A DNA stretch of 64,000 nt from Saitoella complicata NRRL Y-17804 (GCF_001661265.1 NW_017566995.1:1-64000); one strand, 5' to 3'; shown: positions 21,747-31,670, counted from the stretch's first letter. Numbers and translations: made by a program. Notes: generated by a model not told the origin, from the letters alone.

Positions 21747-22798
21747 TTACTCATCCTTCGTCTCTTGCTCCTTCCGTTCCTCAATCTCTTCACCTTTCGT
21801 TTCCTTTCCTTCCTCAATCGTTCCTTCTTCTCGAACTTGCCTATCTGCAGCTACCTCTTCCTCGTCCTTCTCTTCCACCTTCAGCTGTGGCTTTGACATA
21901 CCCTGCTCCCTCAACGCCTCCACCAAAACCTTCGCATCCTCAACATTCCCAATCTTCCTAATCTTCCTCTCTTCCCCCTCCCAATCAAACCCGTCATCAT
22001 TATCCCTGCTCCCCCGCACCCGTTTCTTGACCATGCGTTCCACGTATTGACTCCGTTCATCTTCGACTTCATCGACATCCTCCAACGCACTCGGCGCAAT
22101 CTTCCTCAGCTCCTCCAATAGGGTTTTTAGCGTCGAGAGCTGGTCCGTCAAGAAATCGGTTGTTTCGTGGAGGGGGGTTACCTCGTTCGCTGACGCCGCA
22201 CTCGACAAGAAGGATAACCGCTCCAGATGTTTTTCCAGATATCTCGCACTGATGGTATTCTCCTTCTTCGCGACCCTCAACCGTTTCTGTCTCTTCTCGG
22301 CTTTCTCAAGCTCAGCTCTAACCCTCTTCAACTCTTTCTCAACCTCGTCCTCTTCCTCCCGCTGAACACCAAACTCCAAACCCTCGTGGTGTCCCAAACG
22401 CATCCACCCAACAACGTCGTCGGGGACATTGAAGATGTTTCTTAGTGTGTAGAGCTCGAATGCGTCGAAATTCCTGTCGACGGCGTTTTCGAGGAGGGTT
22501 TCGAGTTGGTGGATGCCTTGTTCCGACTCGTCCGGCGGAACGTTTGGTTGAGATTGGATGAAGGATTCCATTGCGTTGACGGCCTGTACGGGGAGAAAAT
22601 CAGAATCATTTTGGATGAGAGATCTACTCGAGCGAACCTTGTAGAGAATTGCGTTCGCGGAGTTTATCACATCGTCGATGAATGACAAAGGTACGTGCTC
22701 GAAGTGTTCGGTGATGAGCTGTAAGCAGGGGTCAGCTTGTAAATCCGTAACAGATTTCTCGGACCTTTGCCTGCCTCTGATCTCGCGTCTGATGCCAT
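21747..22798 (-). CDS. MIS12: Kinetochore protein Mis12/Mtw1
   Basis: The conserved N-terminal head LITEHFEHVPLSFIDDVINS followed by a linker, then FDAFELYTLRNIFNVP and a long coiled coil, identify Mis12, the centre of the MIND complex joining inner and outer kinetochore. Exons 21747-22583 and 22638-22718 are separated by a 54-base intron (22584-22637). That intron is open in frame, but removing it gives ILYKAVNAMESF, which fits fungal homologues better. The first exon is unsettled: an ATG at 22798 gives MASDARSEAGK, but no consensus donor joins it to LITEHF in frame. The acidic tail ends ERKEQETKDE. An 11-G run lies about 22 bases upstream of the ATG. Divergent from ERV25, 192 bases apart. 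Confidence 0.85.
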
Positions 22799-22819
22799 CT
22801 TGGCAGTAGTCAATGCTTT

Positions 22820-22830
22820 GGGGGGGGGGG
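22820..22830. repeat. 11-base G homopolymer
   Basis: Eleven consecutive G on the plus strand, in the presumed 5' untranslated region of MIS12. One of two long C/G homopolymers in the same divergent locus. Confidence 0.8.
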
Positions 22831-22990
22831 TTGAGAACGAAGGTGTTTTTGGTGTTTGTTTTGGCCCAAGGCGCAACGACTACGACTCCCGGGGTCGTCC
22901 GCACGGGATTTCCAACGTACAACAACCGCGACGTCAACGCACCGCACAACGCACCGCTCCCCCCGCTTGACCCGCCAGCACAATTGAACG

Positions 22991-23731
22991 ATGCTACGGC
23001 TCACTACTCTCCTCCTCCTCCTGGCTTTGGTCCACTCGTCCACCGCCCTCAAATTCTCCATCGACGCTTCCCCCAACCCCACCCAAAAATGTATCTCGAA
23101 CCACGTCGGCCTCGACCAATTGGTCGTCGTCACGGCAGTTTCGTCTGGGCACAAGGGTGATGGACAAAGACTCGATATCGAGATTCGGGATTCGGCTGGG
23201 AATCATTATGCTAGTCCTAGGGATGTCGTCGGTGAGGCGAGGATGTAAGTTCCAATCACCCCCCCCCCCCCCCCCCCCCTCTTCGTCCAGCCAAGTGGAC
23301 GGGTGATGGTGAAGGAATGAGTTTGGCTAACGATGTGAGTCAAAAGTGCATTCACCTCCCACGCCAACGGCCCCCTCGAAGTCTGCTTCACAAACACCCT
23401 GACAAACCCCTCCTCGCCCCCCCCTTCCCGCTCCATCGACCTCGACCTCGACATCGGCGCCAACGCCCTCGACTGGTCCGCAATCCAACGCTCCGAACAC
23501 CTCTCCCACCTCGAACTCGAGCTCCGGCGTCTGGAGTCCCAGACGTCCGAGGTGGTGGAGGTGATGGAATACCTGAGGATGCGAGAACAGAGGTTGCGAG
23601 ACACGAATGAGAGTACGAATGAGCGGGTCAAGTATTTCGCGATTGGGATGATGGGGTTGTTGACTGCTTTGGGATGGTGGCAGGTTGTGTATTTGAGGAG
23701 GTATTTCAAGGGGAAGCATTTGATTGATTGA
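22991..23731 (+). CDS. ERV25: p24-family cargo receptor Erv25 (TMED10-like)
   Basis: Two exons, 22991-23244 and 23347-23731, encode 212 residues. A signal peptide (MLRLTTLLLLLALVHSSTA) is followed by the GOLD domain (LKFSIDASPN, CISNHVGLDQLVVV, DIEIRDSAGNHY, and across the junction EARIAFTSHANGPLEVCF). The coiled coil contains LELELRRLE and LRMREQRLRDTNESTNERV, a p24-delta signature. The transmembrane helix YFAIGMMGLLTALGWWQVVY is followed by a short cytosolic tail, LRRYFKGKHLID, with aromatic and basic COPI/COPII sorting features. The family packages cargo into ER-Golgi COPII vesicles. The 102-base intron holds a 21-C homopolymer just after its GTAAGT donor. Confidence 0.92.
23259..23279. 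repeat. 21-base C homopolymer inside an intron
   Basis: Twenty-one consecutive C lie inside the ERV25 intron, about 15 bases after the donor and far from the acceptor, so this is not the normal polypyrimidine tract. Such a run is highly slippage-prone, and its exact length in an assembly is doubtful. Confidence 0.85.
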
Positions 23732-23838
23732 GTACGCGGGGAGGATAGTATAGGGTTGTTGAGACCATTCATCGTACACGCTTAACCATCGTCGGTATCG
23801 TTTATGAGCAAACCAATCTACACAAGTAACACGTCCAC

Positions 23839-24405
23839 TCATGCAGCCGCAAGCTTCGCATTTCCAATCGCCATCCTTCCTTCTTTCATCGCGTCCAGGA
23901 CATAGTTCAACCCCTCCCGACTCTTCTTGATATTCTTGGCAAACCCCTTTGAAATAAACTCCTCGATCTTCTCCGAAACCCCACCCCACCGATTCGCGAA
24001 ATTGCTCACAAACTTGGCATTCGTTCGACACACCGTCCCCTCGGTTCCCCTCGCGCTCGCGCCCCACTCCTGGGATTGCACGACATGGCAAAACCGGGTG
24101 TGGTCGATATTCCTACTCCGCGTCCACATGAGTTTCTGGTCTCTGTCCACCATGCATTCTTCGAGGACCCAGGAAGCTTTGACGCGGTTGCGGATTGTGG
24201 CGGGTGTCCAGGCGGGGAGCAGTCCGGCGCGTTTGCGGATGAGACGTTCTGTGTAGAGGGTACCGTTGGAGTTGAGGGTCGAGGAAAGGGTGTCGCAGGA
24301 GAGGACGTGGGTTGAGAAGGGGTTGGGGTAGCGGAGGAACCAGGCGAGCGTCACGGTTTGCCAGGGGGCGGAGAACGTGTGTTCCGAAGTCTGGGAAGCC
24401 ACCAT
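23839..24405 (-). CDS. PRELI/MSF1 (Ups) family lipid-transfer protein
   Basis: A single-exon, 188-residue protein, the normal length for the family. The PRELI/MSF1 domain fills the chain: the start (HTFSAPWQTVTLAWFLRYPNP), TLYTERLIRKRAGLLP, ASWVLEECMVDRD and the N-D-H loop. The C-terminal helix region SKGFAKNIKKSREGLNYVLD also fits. Yeast Ups1 and Ups2 pair with Mdm35 in the mitochondrial intermembrane space and carry phosphatidic acid or phosphatidylserine between membranes. The sequence does not let me choose a Ups subtype, though the NPFSTHVLSCDTL region looks closer to the Ups2/Slowmo group. Confidence 0.88.
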   Translation of the reverse strand: MVASQTSEHTFSAPWQTVTLAWFLRYPNPFSTHVLSCDTLSSTLNSNGTLYTERLIRKRAGLLPAWTPATIRNRVKASWVLEECMVDRDQKLMWTRSRNIDHTRFCHVVQSQEWGASARGTEGTVCRTNAKFVSNFANRWGGVSEKIEEFISKGFAKNIKKSREGLNYVLDAMKEGRMAIGNAKLAAA

Positions 24406-24684
24406 GTTGAAAAGACGAACGCTTCAGATTGAACTGGCAGGATTGTGTTGGTTGTGACAACAGGTCGGCGTCATCACCTCCGCTGATTTTCTGGGTTGCA
24501 GCGCGGTATATACACGTGACGCGCGGGGGCCCGGGTCCAGGACGTCAGCTACTGGACTTCCAATGGACGAAAGGTATGATCTATTCACTTGGTCCGTAGA
24601 TATGACGGCCTTCACACGCGCAATCCTAGGCCTTTTCTTCGCTGTCCATCCATGCTCTCTCATGGTTCACCCACCATTCCCCGT

Positions 24685-26028
24685 CTAAAGTCTGGTCGGC
24701 CCTCCCTCAATCTTCTCATGCAAATACCTCTTTCCCCCAACATCGAAATCACCAGCAACGTGTCCCATCCCCCTAACCTGATACTTGTAAATCATCAACC
24801 CCTCCAACCCAACCGGCCCCCGCGCATGCACCTTGTTCGTAGATATCCCAACCTCTGCCCCGAAACCATACCGGAATCCATCGGCGAACCGGGTGGACGC
24901 GTTCCAGTAGACTCCGGCCGCGTCGATGGCTGACATGAATTGTTGCGCGGTGGGGGCGGAGGAAGTGAGGATGGAGTCGGTGTGGCCGGAGTTGTGGGTG
25001 TTGATGTGGTGGATTGCCGCAGGGAGGGAGGGAACGGTCTTTACAGCGATAATGAGTTCGAGGAATTCCGTGTCGTAGTCTTCCGGTGTCGAAGCCGTGA
25101 TCTGGGATGCGTACTCCGCCAACAACGCCGGTACCTCATTCAACGCGGCAAGAGACGCAGCATCACATCGAAGGGAAACCTTGGCGTCGAGTAATGCGTT
25201 AGCAACTTTGGTGAATGTGGTCGTGAGGATCTTCTCATTCACCACCAGTGTTTCGGCCGCGTTACAGGCTGCTGGGTAATGCGTCTTTGCGTCGACGACG
25301 ACGCGGCATGCCATATCCACATCCGCATCCTCGTGAATGTAAACAGAGCACAACCCATCCGCGTGGCCCAATACCGGGATCTTGGTGTTCTCCTTGATAT
25401 TTCTAACCAAGGCATTCGATCCGCGTGGGATAACCATGTCGATGTCACGGTCTTGCTTCAAAAGCGCGCTGATCTCGTCCCGGGTTTGAACCAGCTGGAC
25501 GGCGCCGCGGGGGATGTTGTCCGTTCGTGCGAGTGCACCGGAAACCACACGAGCGATCTCGGCGAAAGAGTGGGATGACTCTTTTCCTCCCTTGAGGATA
25601 CACGCGTTTCCGGATTTGAGCGCCAGTGCGGTGATATTCGCGATAACCTCCGGACGAGCCTCAAAGATGACGAGAAGTACGCCCACGGGACACGCCAACC
25701 TATGAAGCTCGAGACCCTCGTCTAACTTGGTGCTGAGGGAAACCTTCCCCACCGGATCCTCGAGGTTCATGACGTCCAGGATACCCTGTAGCATAGAATC
25801 CCACGAACGGGTCAAATCAAGCCGCTTCAACATTGCTCCAGACATCGTCCCGGCCTCGACTTGGGGCTTTGCTGCATCGAGGTCTTTTTGGTTTGCGGCG
25901 AGGATTGCGTCTTTTTGGTGTTTGAGGGCGTCGTGGATTGCGATGAGGGCTGCGTCGCGATCTGCCCCGGAGACGGCTTGGAGGACCTTGGAGGCAGCAC
26001 GGGCGGTTTGTGCGATTTGTTCTGCCAT
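24685..26028 (-). CDS. PRO2: Glutamate-5-semialdehyde dehydrogenase (gamma-glutamyl phosphate reductase)
   Basis: 447 residues from the ATG at 26028. The frame is open further upstream, but the protein family begins at MAEQIAQTARAASKVL. ALDH-superfamily features of ProA/Pro2 are clear: CPVGVLLVIFEARPEV, LKSGNACILKGGKES, MVIPRGSNALVRNI, and the catalytic cysteine in YPAACNAAETLVV near residue 254. The C-terminus has HNSGHTDSI, YWNASTRFADGFRYGFGAEV and GPVGLEGL. It reduces gamma-glutamyl phosphate to glutamate semialdehyde with NADPH, the second step of proline synthesis. It is divergent from the aminodeoxychorismate synthase gene with 260 bases between start codons. No intron. Confidence 0.96.
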   Translation of the reverse strand: MAEQIAQTARAASKVLQAVSGADRDAALIAIHDALKHQKDAILAANQKDLDAAKPQVEAGTMSGAMLKRLDLTRSWDSMLQGILDVMNLEDPVGKVSLSTKLDEGLELHRLACPVGVLLVIFEARPEVIANITALALKSGNACILKGGKESSHSFAEIARVVSGALARTDNIPRGAVQLVQTRDEISALLKQDRDIDMVIPRGSNALVRNIKENTKIPVLGHADGLCSVYIHEDADVDMACRVVVDAKTHYPAACNAAETLVVNEKILTTTFTKVANALLDAKVSLRCDAASLAALNEVPALLAEYASQITASTPEDYDTEFLELIIAVKTVPSLPAAIHHINTHNSGHTDSILTSSAPTAQQFMSAIDAAGVYWNASTRFADGFRYGFGAEVGISTNKVHARGPVGLEGLMIYKYQVRGMGHVAGDFDVGGKRYLHEKIEGGPTRL

Positions 26029-26288
26029 TGTGTAGTGTTCGTAGATTTGCCGAGAGGCTCGGGAACGACAAGAAGTTCGGACACGATTCAGATCGGAGTT
26101 GTAATTCCTATCGATTAAACCTTCAATCCGAATCAAATGGATACCTTCGCTGGAAGCTCTTGGTTGTCCTGTGTCGGTTCCGATAGATCTGCCGCGTACG
26201 TGAAAACGTGAGGCGGGGGAATTCACGTACCCACCCCAAATTATTTATTATCAACCTTCGACGCTCCATACAATCGAGTTTACATGAC

Positions 26289-28649
26289 ATGACAACCGAC
26301 CATCCCCCAGCAACCCCCCACCCAATCTCCATCCTCCTCCTCGATTCCTACGACTCTTATACCTTCAACCTCCACGCCCTCCTCCGCTCCCTCTTCCCCC
26401 ATACCGACATCCATGTCCTCCACAATGACTCCATATCCCCCTCCGAGCTACGAAAGTTTCTCCCGACGTTTGATTTTGTCGTCGTGGGACCGGGGCCGGG
26501 ACACCCGGGCGTGAAGGGCGACATTGGCATCATCCCAGAGGTGTGGGGATTTGGAGGGAGGCAGGGTGAGGTGCCGGTTCCGGTACTGGGCGTGTGTTTG
26601 GGTATGCAATCACTCTGTCTACACTTCGGTGGGGCCGTAATGCGTCTCCATACCCCCAAACACGGACAAATATCCCGACTAGAATACCCCCCCGCAACCA
26701 CCACCACTTCCCTCCTCTTCACCCCCCATACGAGTCCCCCAAACGTCGTCCGCTACCACTCCCTCCACGCCATCCTCCCCCACCCACCCTCCTCTATTCC
26801 ACTCACCCCCCTCGCATACACCTCCGACCCCGAAAATGGCCGTGTCCTCATGGCGGTCGCACACCACTCCCTCCCATTCTACGCCGTCCAGTACCACCCG
26901 GAATCAATCTCCTCCGAAGGCGGCGCATCACTAATCTCCAACTTCTGGGATCTAGCTCGGGGGTGGAATACCGATACCGGACGCGATGCGGGGGTGAAGA
27001 GCGTCGTGATCGAGGCGAAGACGGAGGTCAAGCCGCGTCCACTCCTCCTCTCATCCTCACCACCACCCGCCCCGCGTCGAGTTACCGTTCGTAAACTACA
27101 GACACACATCTGCCCACTCTCCCTAATCCCAATCCTCGGAATCGACACAGCGGCGCCATACACAGCCCTCCTCGAATCCCTCGCCACGCCGGGACGGTGG
27201 TCGATCCTCGCCGTACCGAGTTCGAGGATGGAACATATCACATACCGGATCCCACCCCCTTCGTCGCCGCACGTCATCAGCATCGCGCACCCCGGCACAG
27301 CCGAAGCGGTAGCGAGGCCAGCGGTCCCGGACACTGTTCAGGAAGTCCAAGTCGACGACGGGGTGGAAGGCGTACACAAATACCTAGCACACCTCATGCA
27401 AGCCCGGAAACCGGATTTGACACAAGGGTATGAGGAAGTCCCGTTTTGTGGTGGGTTGGTGGGGTATATGACGTATGAGATGGGGGTTGCTGGGCTTGGT
27501 ATTGACCTTCTGCGATCGGAGAAAGCAGAAGCACCAGCAGGAGGAGGAGGAGCTGATGACGCTCCTGATGTGAATATGCTCTTCGTGGAACGCAGCGTGG
27601 TGGTTGATACACTCACCAACACGGTCTACATACAGAGTCTGTGCGAGGATGATGCCGGCTGGGTCGACGACGTTGCTGCGAAAATTATTCAAGCACAATC
27701 ACAACCACCACCATCGAGCCCAACGGTTCCGAAGCTGGGGAGGAGGGTAGAGGTCAAAACACCCAACAAAGCAAAATACGAGGCAGACGTCCGTACCGCA
27801 CAAGAATTCCTAGCAGCGGGCGAATCATACGAACTATGTTTAACCGCCCAAACATCCCTCCGTACATCAACTCCAGCCTGGTCTCTCTACCAGCGATTAC
27901 GGCAAACGAATCCGGCGCCATATGCAGCATACCTAAAGTTGGGCGAAGTGACAGTCCTGAGTTCATCCCCGGAGCGAGCAGTAAGCTGGACACGACCCCG
28001 GGATGGTCAACGAAGCGTAGTCGAACTCCGTCCAATCAAGGGCACAGTCCGCAAAAGCTCGTCCGTGGAAACCATCGAGGACGCGCAGATTGTCCTCCGC
28101 AACCCAAAAGACCTCGCGGAAAACCTCATGATCGTCGACCTCATCCGACACGACCTCACACTCGTCTCCGCACCCTCCACGGTGCATGTCCCACACCTCA
28201 TGCGCGTCGAAGAGTATTCGCATCTTTTCCAATTAGTGAGTGTGGTGCGTGGAGAATTAGATGGTGACAGCGGTTATGTGGGGTGGGATGCGTTGAGAGG
28301 CATGGTGCCGGCGGGGAGTATGACGGGGGCGCCAAAGAAGAGGAGTGTGGAAATTTTACGGGAATTAGAGGGAGAGGGCAAGGGGAGGAAGGGGGAAAGG
28401 GGGGTTTATAGTGGTGTGATGGGGTACTGGAGTGTTTGTGGGGCGGGGGATTGGAGTGTTGTCATTCGTACCGCCGTCAATTACGGAAACCGGCGAGTGA
28501 GACCTGAAGACGAGGATGAGGGTGATGTCTGGTGGATTGGTGCGGGTGGGGCAGTGACGGCGTTGTCTACGCCCGAGGGGGAGGAGGAGGAGATGAGGGT
28601 TAAGTTGGGGAGTGTGTTGAGGGGGATTGTGGGGGATGGGTGTATGTGA
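26289..28649 (+). CDS. ABZ1: Para-aminobenzoate (aminodeoxychorismate) synthase, fused PabA-PabB
   Basis: 786 residues from the ATG at 26289 (MTTDHPPATPHPISILLLDS); an in-frame ATG at 26208 would add 27 unconserved residues. The N-terminal half is a class I glutamine amidotransferase: nucleophile in VLGVCLGMQSLC near residue 102 and the His-Glu pair in AVQYHPESIS near residue 201. The C-terminal half is a chorismate-binding domain with GGLVGYMTYEMG, AAGESYELCLTAQ, RPIKGTVRKS, NLMIVDLIRHDL, GSMTGAPKKRSVEI and WIGAGGAVTALSTPEGE. The PIKGT motif is typical of ADC synthase rather than anthranilate synthase (PIAGT). It feeds folate synthesis. The sequence is one open frame without introns. Confidence 0.95.
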   Translation: MTTDHPPATPHPISILLLDSYDSYTFNLHALLRSLFPHTDIHVLHNDSISPSELRKFLPTFDFVVVGPGPGHPGVKGDIGIIPEVWGFGGRQGEVPVPVLGVCLGMQSLCLHFGGAVMRLHTPKHGQISRLEYPPATTTTSLLFTPHTSPPNVVRYHSLHAILPHPPSSIPLTPLAYTSDPENGRVLMAVAHHSLPFYAVQYHPESISSEGGASLISNFWDLARGWNTDTGRDAGVKSVVIEAKTEVKPRPLLLSSSPPPAPRRVTVRKLQTHICPLSLIPILGIDTAAPYTALLESLATPGRWSILAVPSSRMEHITYRIPPPSSPHVISIAHPGTAEAVARPAVPDTVQEVQVDDGVEGVHKYLAHLMQARKPDLTQGYEEVPFCGGLVGYMTYEMGVAGLGIDLLRSEKAEAPAGGGGADDAPDVNMLFVERSVVVDTLTNTVYIQSLCEDDAGWVDDVAAKIIQAQSQPPPSSPTVPKLGRRVEVKTPNKAKYEADVRTAQEFLAAGESYELCLTAQTSLRTSTPAWSLYQRLRQTNPAPYAAYLKLGEVTVLSSSPERAVSWTRPRDGQRSVVELRPIKGTVRKSSSVETIEDAQIVLRNPKDLAENLMIVDLIRHDLTLVSAPSTVHVPHLMRVEEYSHLFQLVSVVRGELDGDSGYVGWDALRGMVPAGSMTGAPKKRSVEILRELEGEGKGRKGERGVYSGVMGYWSVCGAGDWSVVIRTAVNYGNRRVRPEDEDEGDVWWIGAGGAVTALSTPEGEEEEMRVKLGSVLRGIVGDGCM

Positions 28650-28774
28650 GTGGATGACGCCGGGAGGCCTGGGGTCCGGGGTGACACGGACGAGGGAGAA
28701 GGGAAAGAGGAGAGGAGGATGGGATTGATTTAGATGCGATTTACGTTGAGCTTCCCAATCACTGCCACGATAGA

Positions 28775-28951
28775 TTACGAGGATTTGCTGATGGTGATTA
28801 GAGATAGAGCTATCCCGAGACCAAACCCAATAATGAACCCTACGCCCCCGACGGTCAGCAGCTCGATTTCAATGGACAGATATGACATCATTTTCATCTG
28901 CTCGGTGTACTTGACTTCTGTCTTGTCGACGGGGCCTACCAGCAGCTCCAT
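28775..28951 (-). CDS. Possible small single-pass membrane protein
   Basis: A 58-residue frame from an ATG at 28951 lies just downstream of MED1 on the same strand, separated from its stop by under 10 bases. It has a charged N-terminal half and one clear hydrophobic helix (LLTVGGVGFIIGFGLGIALSL). No homologue is recognised. Such a short frame could be chance or untranslated MED1 3' sequence. Confidence 0.2.
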   Translation of the reverse strand: MELLVGPVDKTEVKYTEQMKMMSYLSIEIELLTVGGVGFIIGFGLGIALSLITISKSS

Positions 28952-28959
28952 AACACGCT

Positions 28960-30513
28960 CTACCACCACCCCGTAATCTTCCTCCTTTTCCCCTCCCTCT
29001 CCCCATCCCCTTCAGTTTCTCCCCCGCCCACGCCCGTCCCAATATTCCGCCGTACCCACTCCACCAAGATCCCCAAATCTTCCGTCGCCGCCAGAACTTT
29101 TCTCACCCGCTCCTTTATCTCCTCTGATTGTTCAGCACCGCCGACAAGGATGCGCTGTACGCTCCCCGAAGCGCTGGCGAGGACTTCGATCGTCGCGAAT
29201 GGGGTGGAGATAGTGTAGGTCAATGGATCCGTCGAGACCGTGACCTCGACCATCGTTGCCTCCTCTCCGCTTGCCTTCGCTTCAACACCAGTGACTGTTG
29301 GGGTGGTTAATAGGTTGTCCACTCCAGCACCTTCCCTCAATACCCGCACAACCATCTCTAACCCTTCCACATCCGCGAACGTGACAGCATCGAGTATTTT
29401 CCACTCGCGCTCTTCCCTCATCACATTGTATTCGTGCCAAACTCCCTCCGCGCCACCTGGTAGGGTAAGTCGTCTTCGTCTGCTGGAAGGGGAAGAGGAC
29501 GTGGAGAACGGTGTAGTCGATGTGCTGTGTCCGGATTCATCGAGTACACGGAGTTGTGGGAGGGACAGTGGTATAGGCGGGAACAGGCGCGCTTCGTAGA
29601 CCATTCCAGTCGGCAGACCGCTTGTCTCAGCAGCTATATCAGTTTGCATTGTGTCCTCCTGCACCTCAGGTTCCGGTTTCGATCTTGCTGTTACGCCAAT
29701 GGAGAGGGCCCAGTACCTTCCACGAAACTTCTCGCTCCAGTAGGTGATGCCCAGACCCAGTAACCCGTTCCCGTTCGCTCTCACTTTGCCCACCGTTCCT
29801 TCTCGTGATTCGCGACCAGTCTTCTCCTTCAGGCCTTCGTGCAGTTTAGAGACGATGTCAAACGCATCACACCCACCCTCCGTACAAACCTTATCCAGCC
29901 TCGCCAACACCCCCAAATTCCTCGCAAAACTGCCCAATTCCTTCTCCTTCAGCGCATCCAACAGAATCTTGTCTCCAGCGGGATTCGGGGCGGGAAAGAG
30001 TGGGTTAGGCGTGACCATCGTCAACTCAGCTCTCGTGATCATGTTATGCGGTGGGATGAAATCGATATCGATAATCATCGTCGCTCCACCAAAGGAAAGG
30101 GTGCGTTTATCCGATGTTGGGTCGAGGTATGTATCATATCCAAAGGACTTAGCCAGTAGCTGCACATTGTCCTCCGTTACTTGTCCAACTCCCCGTCCCA
30201 AATCTCGTTCAAGCCGTAACCGTCTTGCGACATAGTCGACCTCACTCTTCCGCTCCTCCAATACATTCAATAACCTTGTCCGTTCGCGCCGCAGTGCGTC
30301 TTTATCGACCTTATCTTCTCCCAGTAGAAGCGTGAATTGAGCTGATAGCGACCCCGCCTGACTCACGAACTTCTCGTCGACGGCGGTACGTGGTCGTTTG
30401 ACTCCATTGACAAGAATCCCCGATCCAGGCGTGACTGCAGAACTGGCGTAGGGCGTCGACGGAACGGGACTCCCCGCACTCGTACTTGCCGGGTACGGCG
30501 TTCGAAGACTCAT
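28960..30513 (-). CDS. MED1: Mediator subunit Med1 (fungal type)
   Basis: 517 residues from the ATG at 30513; the nearest upstream frame extension begins with a non-AUG codon. The central region matches the fungal Med1 domain: a coiled coil (RRERTRLLNVLEERKSEVDY), TLSFGGATMIIDIDF, SFARNLGVLARLDKVC and LLGLGITYWSEKFRGRYW. The last 50 residues are basic and polar and end in KRRKITGWW, a possible nuclear localisation signal. Mediator Med1 sits in the middle module and links activators to RNA polymerase II. Divergent from HIS1, with 195 bases between starts. No intron. Confidence 0.85.
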   Translation of the reverse strand: MSLRTPYPASTSAGSPVPSTPYASSAVTPGSGILVNGVKRPRTAVDEKFVSQAGSLSAQFTLLLGEDKVDKDALRRERTRLLNVLEERKSEVDYVARRLRLERDLGRGVGQVTEDNVQLLAKSFGYDTYLDPTSDKRTLSFGGATMIIDIDFIPPHNMITRAELTMVTPNPLFPAPNPAGDKILLDALKEKELGSFARNLGVLARLDKVCTEGGCDAFDIVSKLHEGLKEKTGRESREGTVGKVRANGNGLLGLGITYWSEKFRGRYWALSIGVTARSKPEPEVQEDTMQTDIAAETSGLPTGMVYEARLFPPIPLSLPQLRVLDESGHSTSTTPFSTSSSPSSRRRRLTLPGGAEGVWHEYNVMREEREWKILDAVTFADVEGLEMVVRVLREGAGVDNLLTTPTVTGVEAKASGEEATMVEVTVSTDPLTYTISTPFATIEVLASASGSVQRILVGGAEQSEEIKERVRKVLAATEDLGILVEWVRRNIGTGVGGGETEGDGEREGKRRKITGWW

Positions 30514-30708
30514 TCTCAATCGTCAATATCGACAGTCGTAGGCGTGACGGCGGTGTACTTGGTGATTACATTTCTCTCAGGGTAAGTTCTGGCTGCGCTG
30601 AAGAACAGGACTGTGCATGTGCGCCAAATTAAGCTCATCGGATCAACGAGGCCGTACTAAATACCAACACCTTCCTCGACCTTCTCGGGATATATATTAC
30701 CACCTACG

Positions 30709-31670
30709 ATGGATCTCGTTTCTCACTTGCCAGACAGACTACTCTTCGCCGTTCCCAAGAGTGCGCTCTCTCCCATCCCTCCTCTTTCCCCGAGGAACGT
30801 TTGATCTGGTGCTGACTCACTGCGACAGAGGGTCGTCTTCACCAGCAATGTCTCGATCTCTTGCACGGCTCCGACATCCAGTTCACCCGTAACAACCGCC
30901 TCGACATCGCACTCTGCCTCAACCTCCCCGTCGCGCTCATCTTCCTCCCCGCAGCCGATATCCCTCGTTTCGTCGGTGAAGGAAACGTCGATCTCGGTAT
31001 CACCGGCCAAGACCAAGTCGCTGAAGCTGGTTTGGATGTAGAGGAGCTCATCGACCTCGGCTTCGGGAAGTGCAAGTTGCAGGTCCAGGTCCCTGAGAAG
31101 GGCGAATACCAGACCGCGGAGCAGTTGATCGGCAAGAACGTCGTTACCTCGTTCGAGGGACTCGTGGAGACCTACTTCCGCAAACTCGAGAACAAGCCGA
31201 CCGGTCCTCTCGCCACCAAGATCAAGTACGTCGGCGGATCTGTCGAGGCTGCCTGTGCTCTTGGCGTAGCAGACGGAATCGTCGACCTCGTCGAGTCAGG
31301 CGAGACGATGCGTGCGGCGGGATTGAAGCCTATCGACACCGTCCTCACCACCTCCGCCGTCCTCATCGCTTCCCGCACCCCATCCAACCCTGCCCTCGTC
31401 GCGACAATCACCAACCGTATCCGCGGAGTCATCGCCGCGAAGCGCTACGTCCTCTGTAACTACAACGTCTCTCGCGCGAACCTCGCCGAGGCCGTCAAGG
31501 TCACCCCAGGCAAGCGTGCGCCCACCGTGAGTCCCCTTGAGGACGGCGATTGGGTTGCTGTGAGCAGTATGGTTGAGAAGAAGGTGCTTGCGCAGACGAT
31601 GGATAGATTACAGGAGATTGGTGCGACGGATATTTTGGTGTTTCAGATTTCGAATTCGCGTGTGGATTAG
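30709..31670 (+). CDS. HIS1: ATP phosphoribosyltransferase (histidine synthesis, step 1)
   Basis: Two exons, 30709-30760 and 30829-31670, give 297 residues. The first exon encodes MDLVSHLPDRLLFAVPK and the phase-1 junction restores KKGRLHQQCLDLLHGSDIQF, closely matching yeast His1. Long-form HisG motifs are clear: VALIFLPAADIPRFVGEGNV, DLGITGQDQV, LATKIKYVGGSVEAACALG, and the C-terminal ACT-like regulatory region (APTVSPLEDGDWVAVSSMVE). The enzyme joins ATP and PRPP and is normally inhibited by histidine. A TGACTC Gcn4-type sequence occurs inside the intron at about 30813; its relevance is unknown. Confidence 0.96.

Noticed and set aside
28734-28976. An 80-codon plus-strand frame
   Set aside because: Antisense to the small TM-like frame and MED1 3' end, with no hydrophobic or conserved signature.
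30689-30700. TATATATTA just before the HIS1 ATG
   Set aside because: Only about 10-18 bases upstream of the start codon, too close to serve as a normal TATA box.
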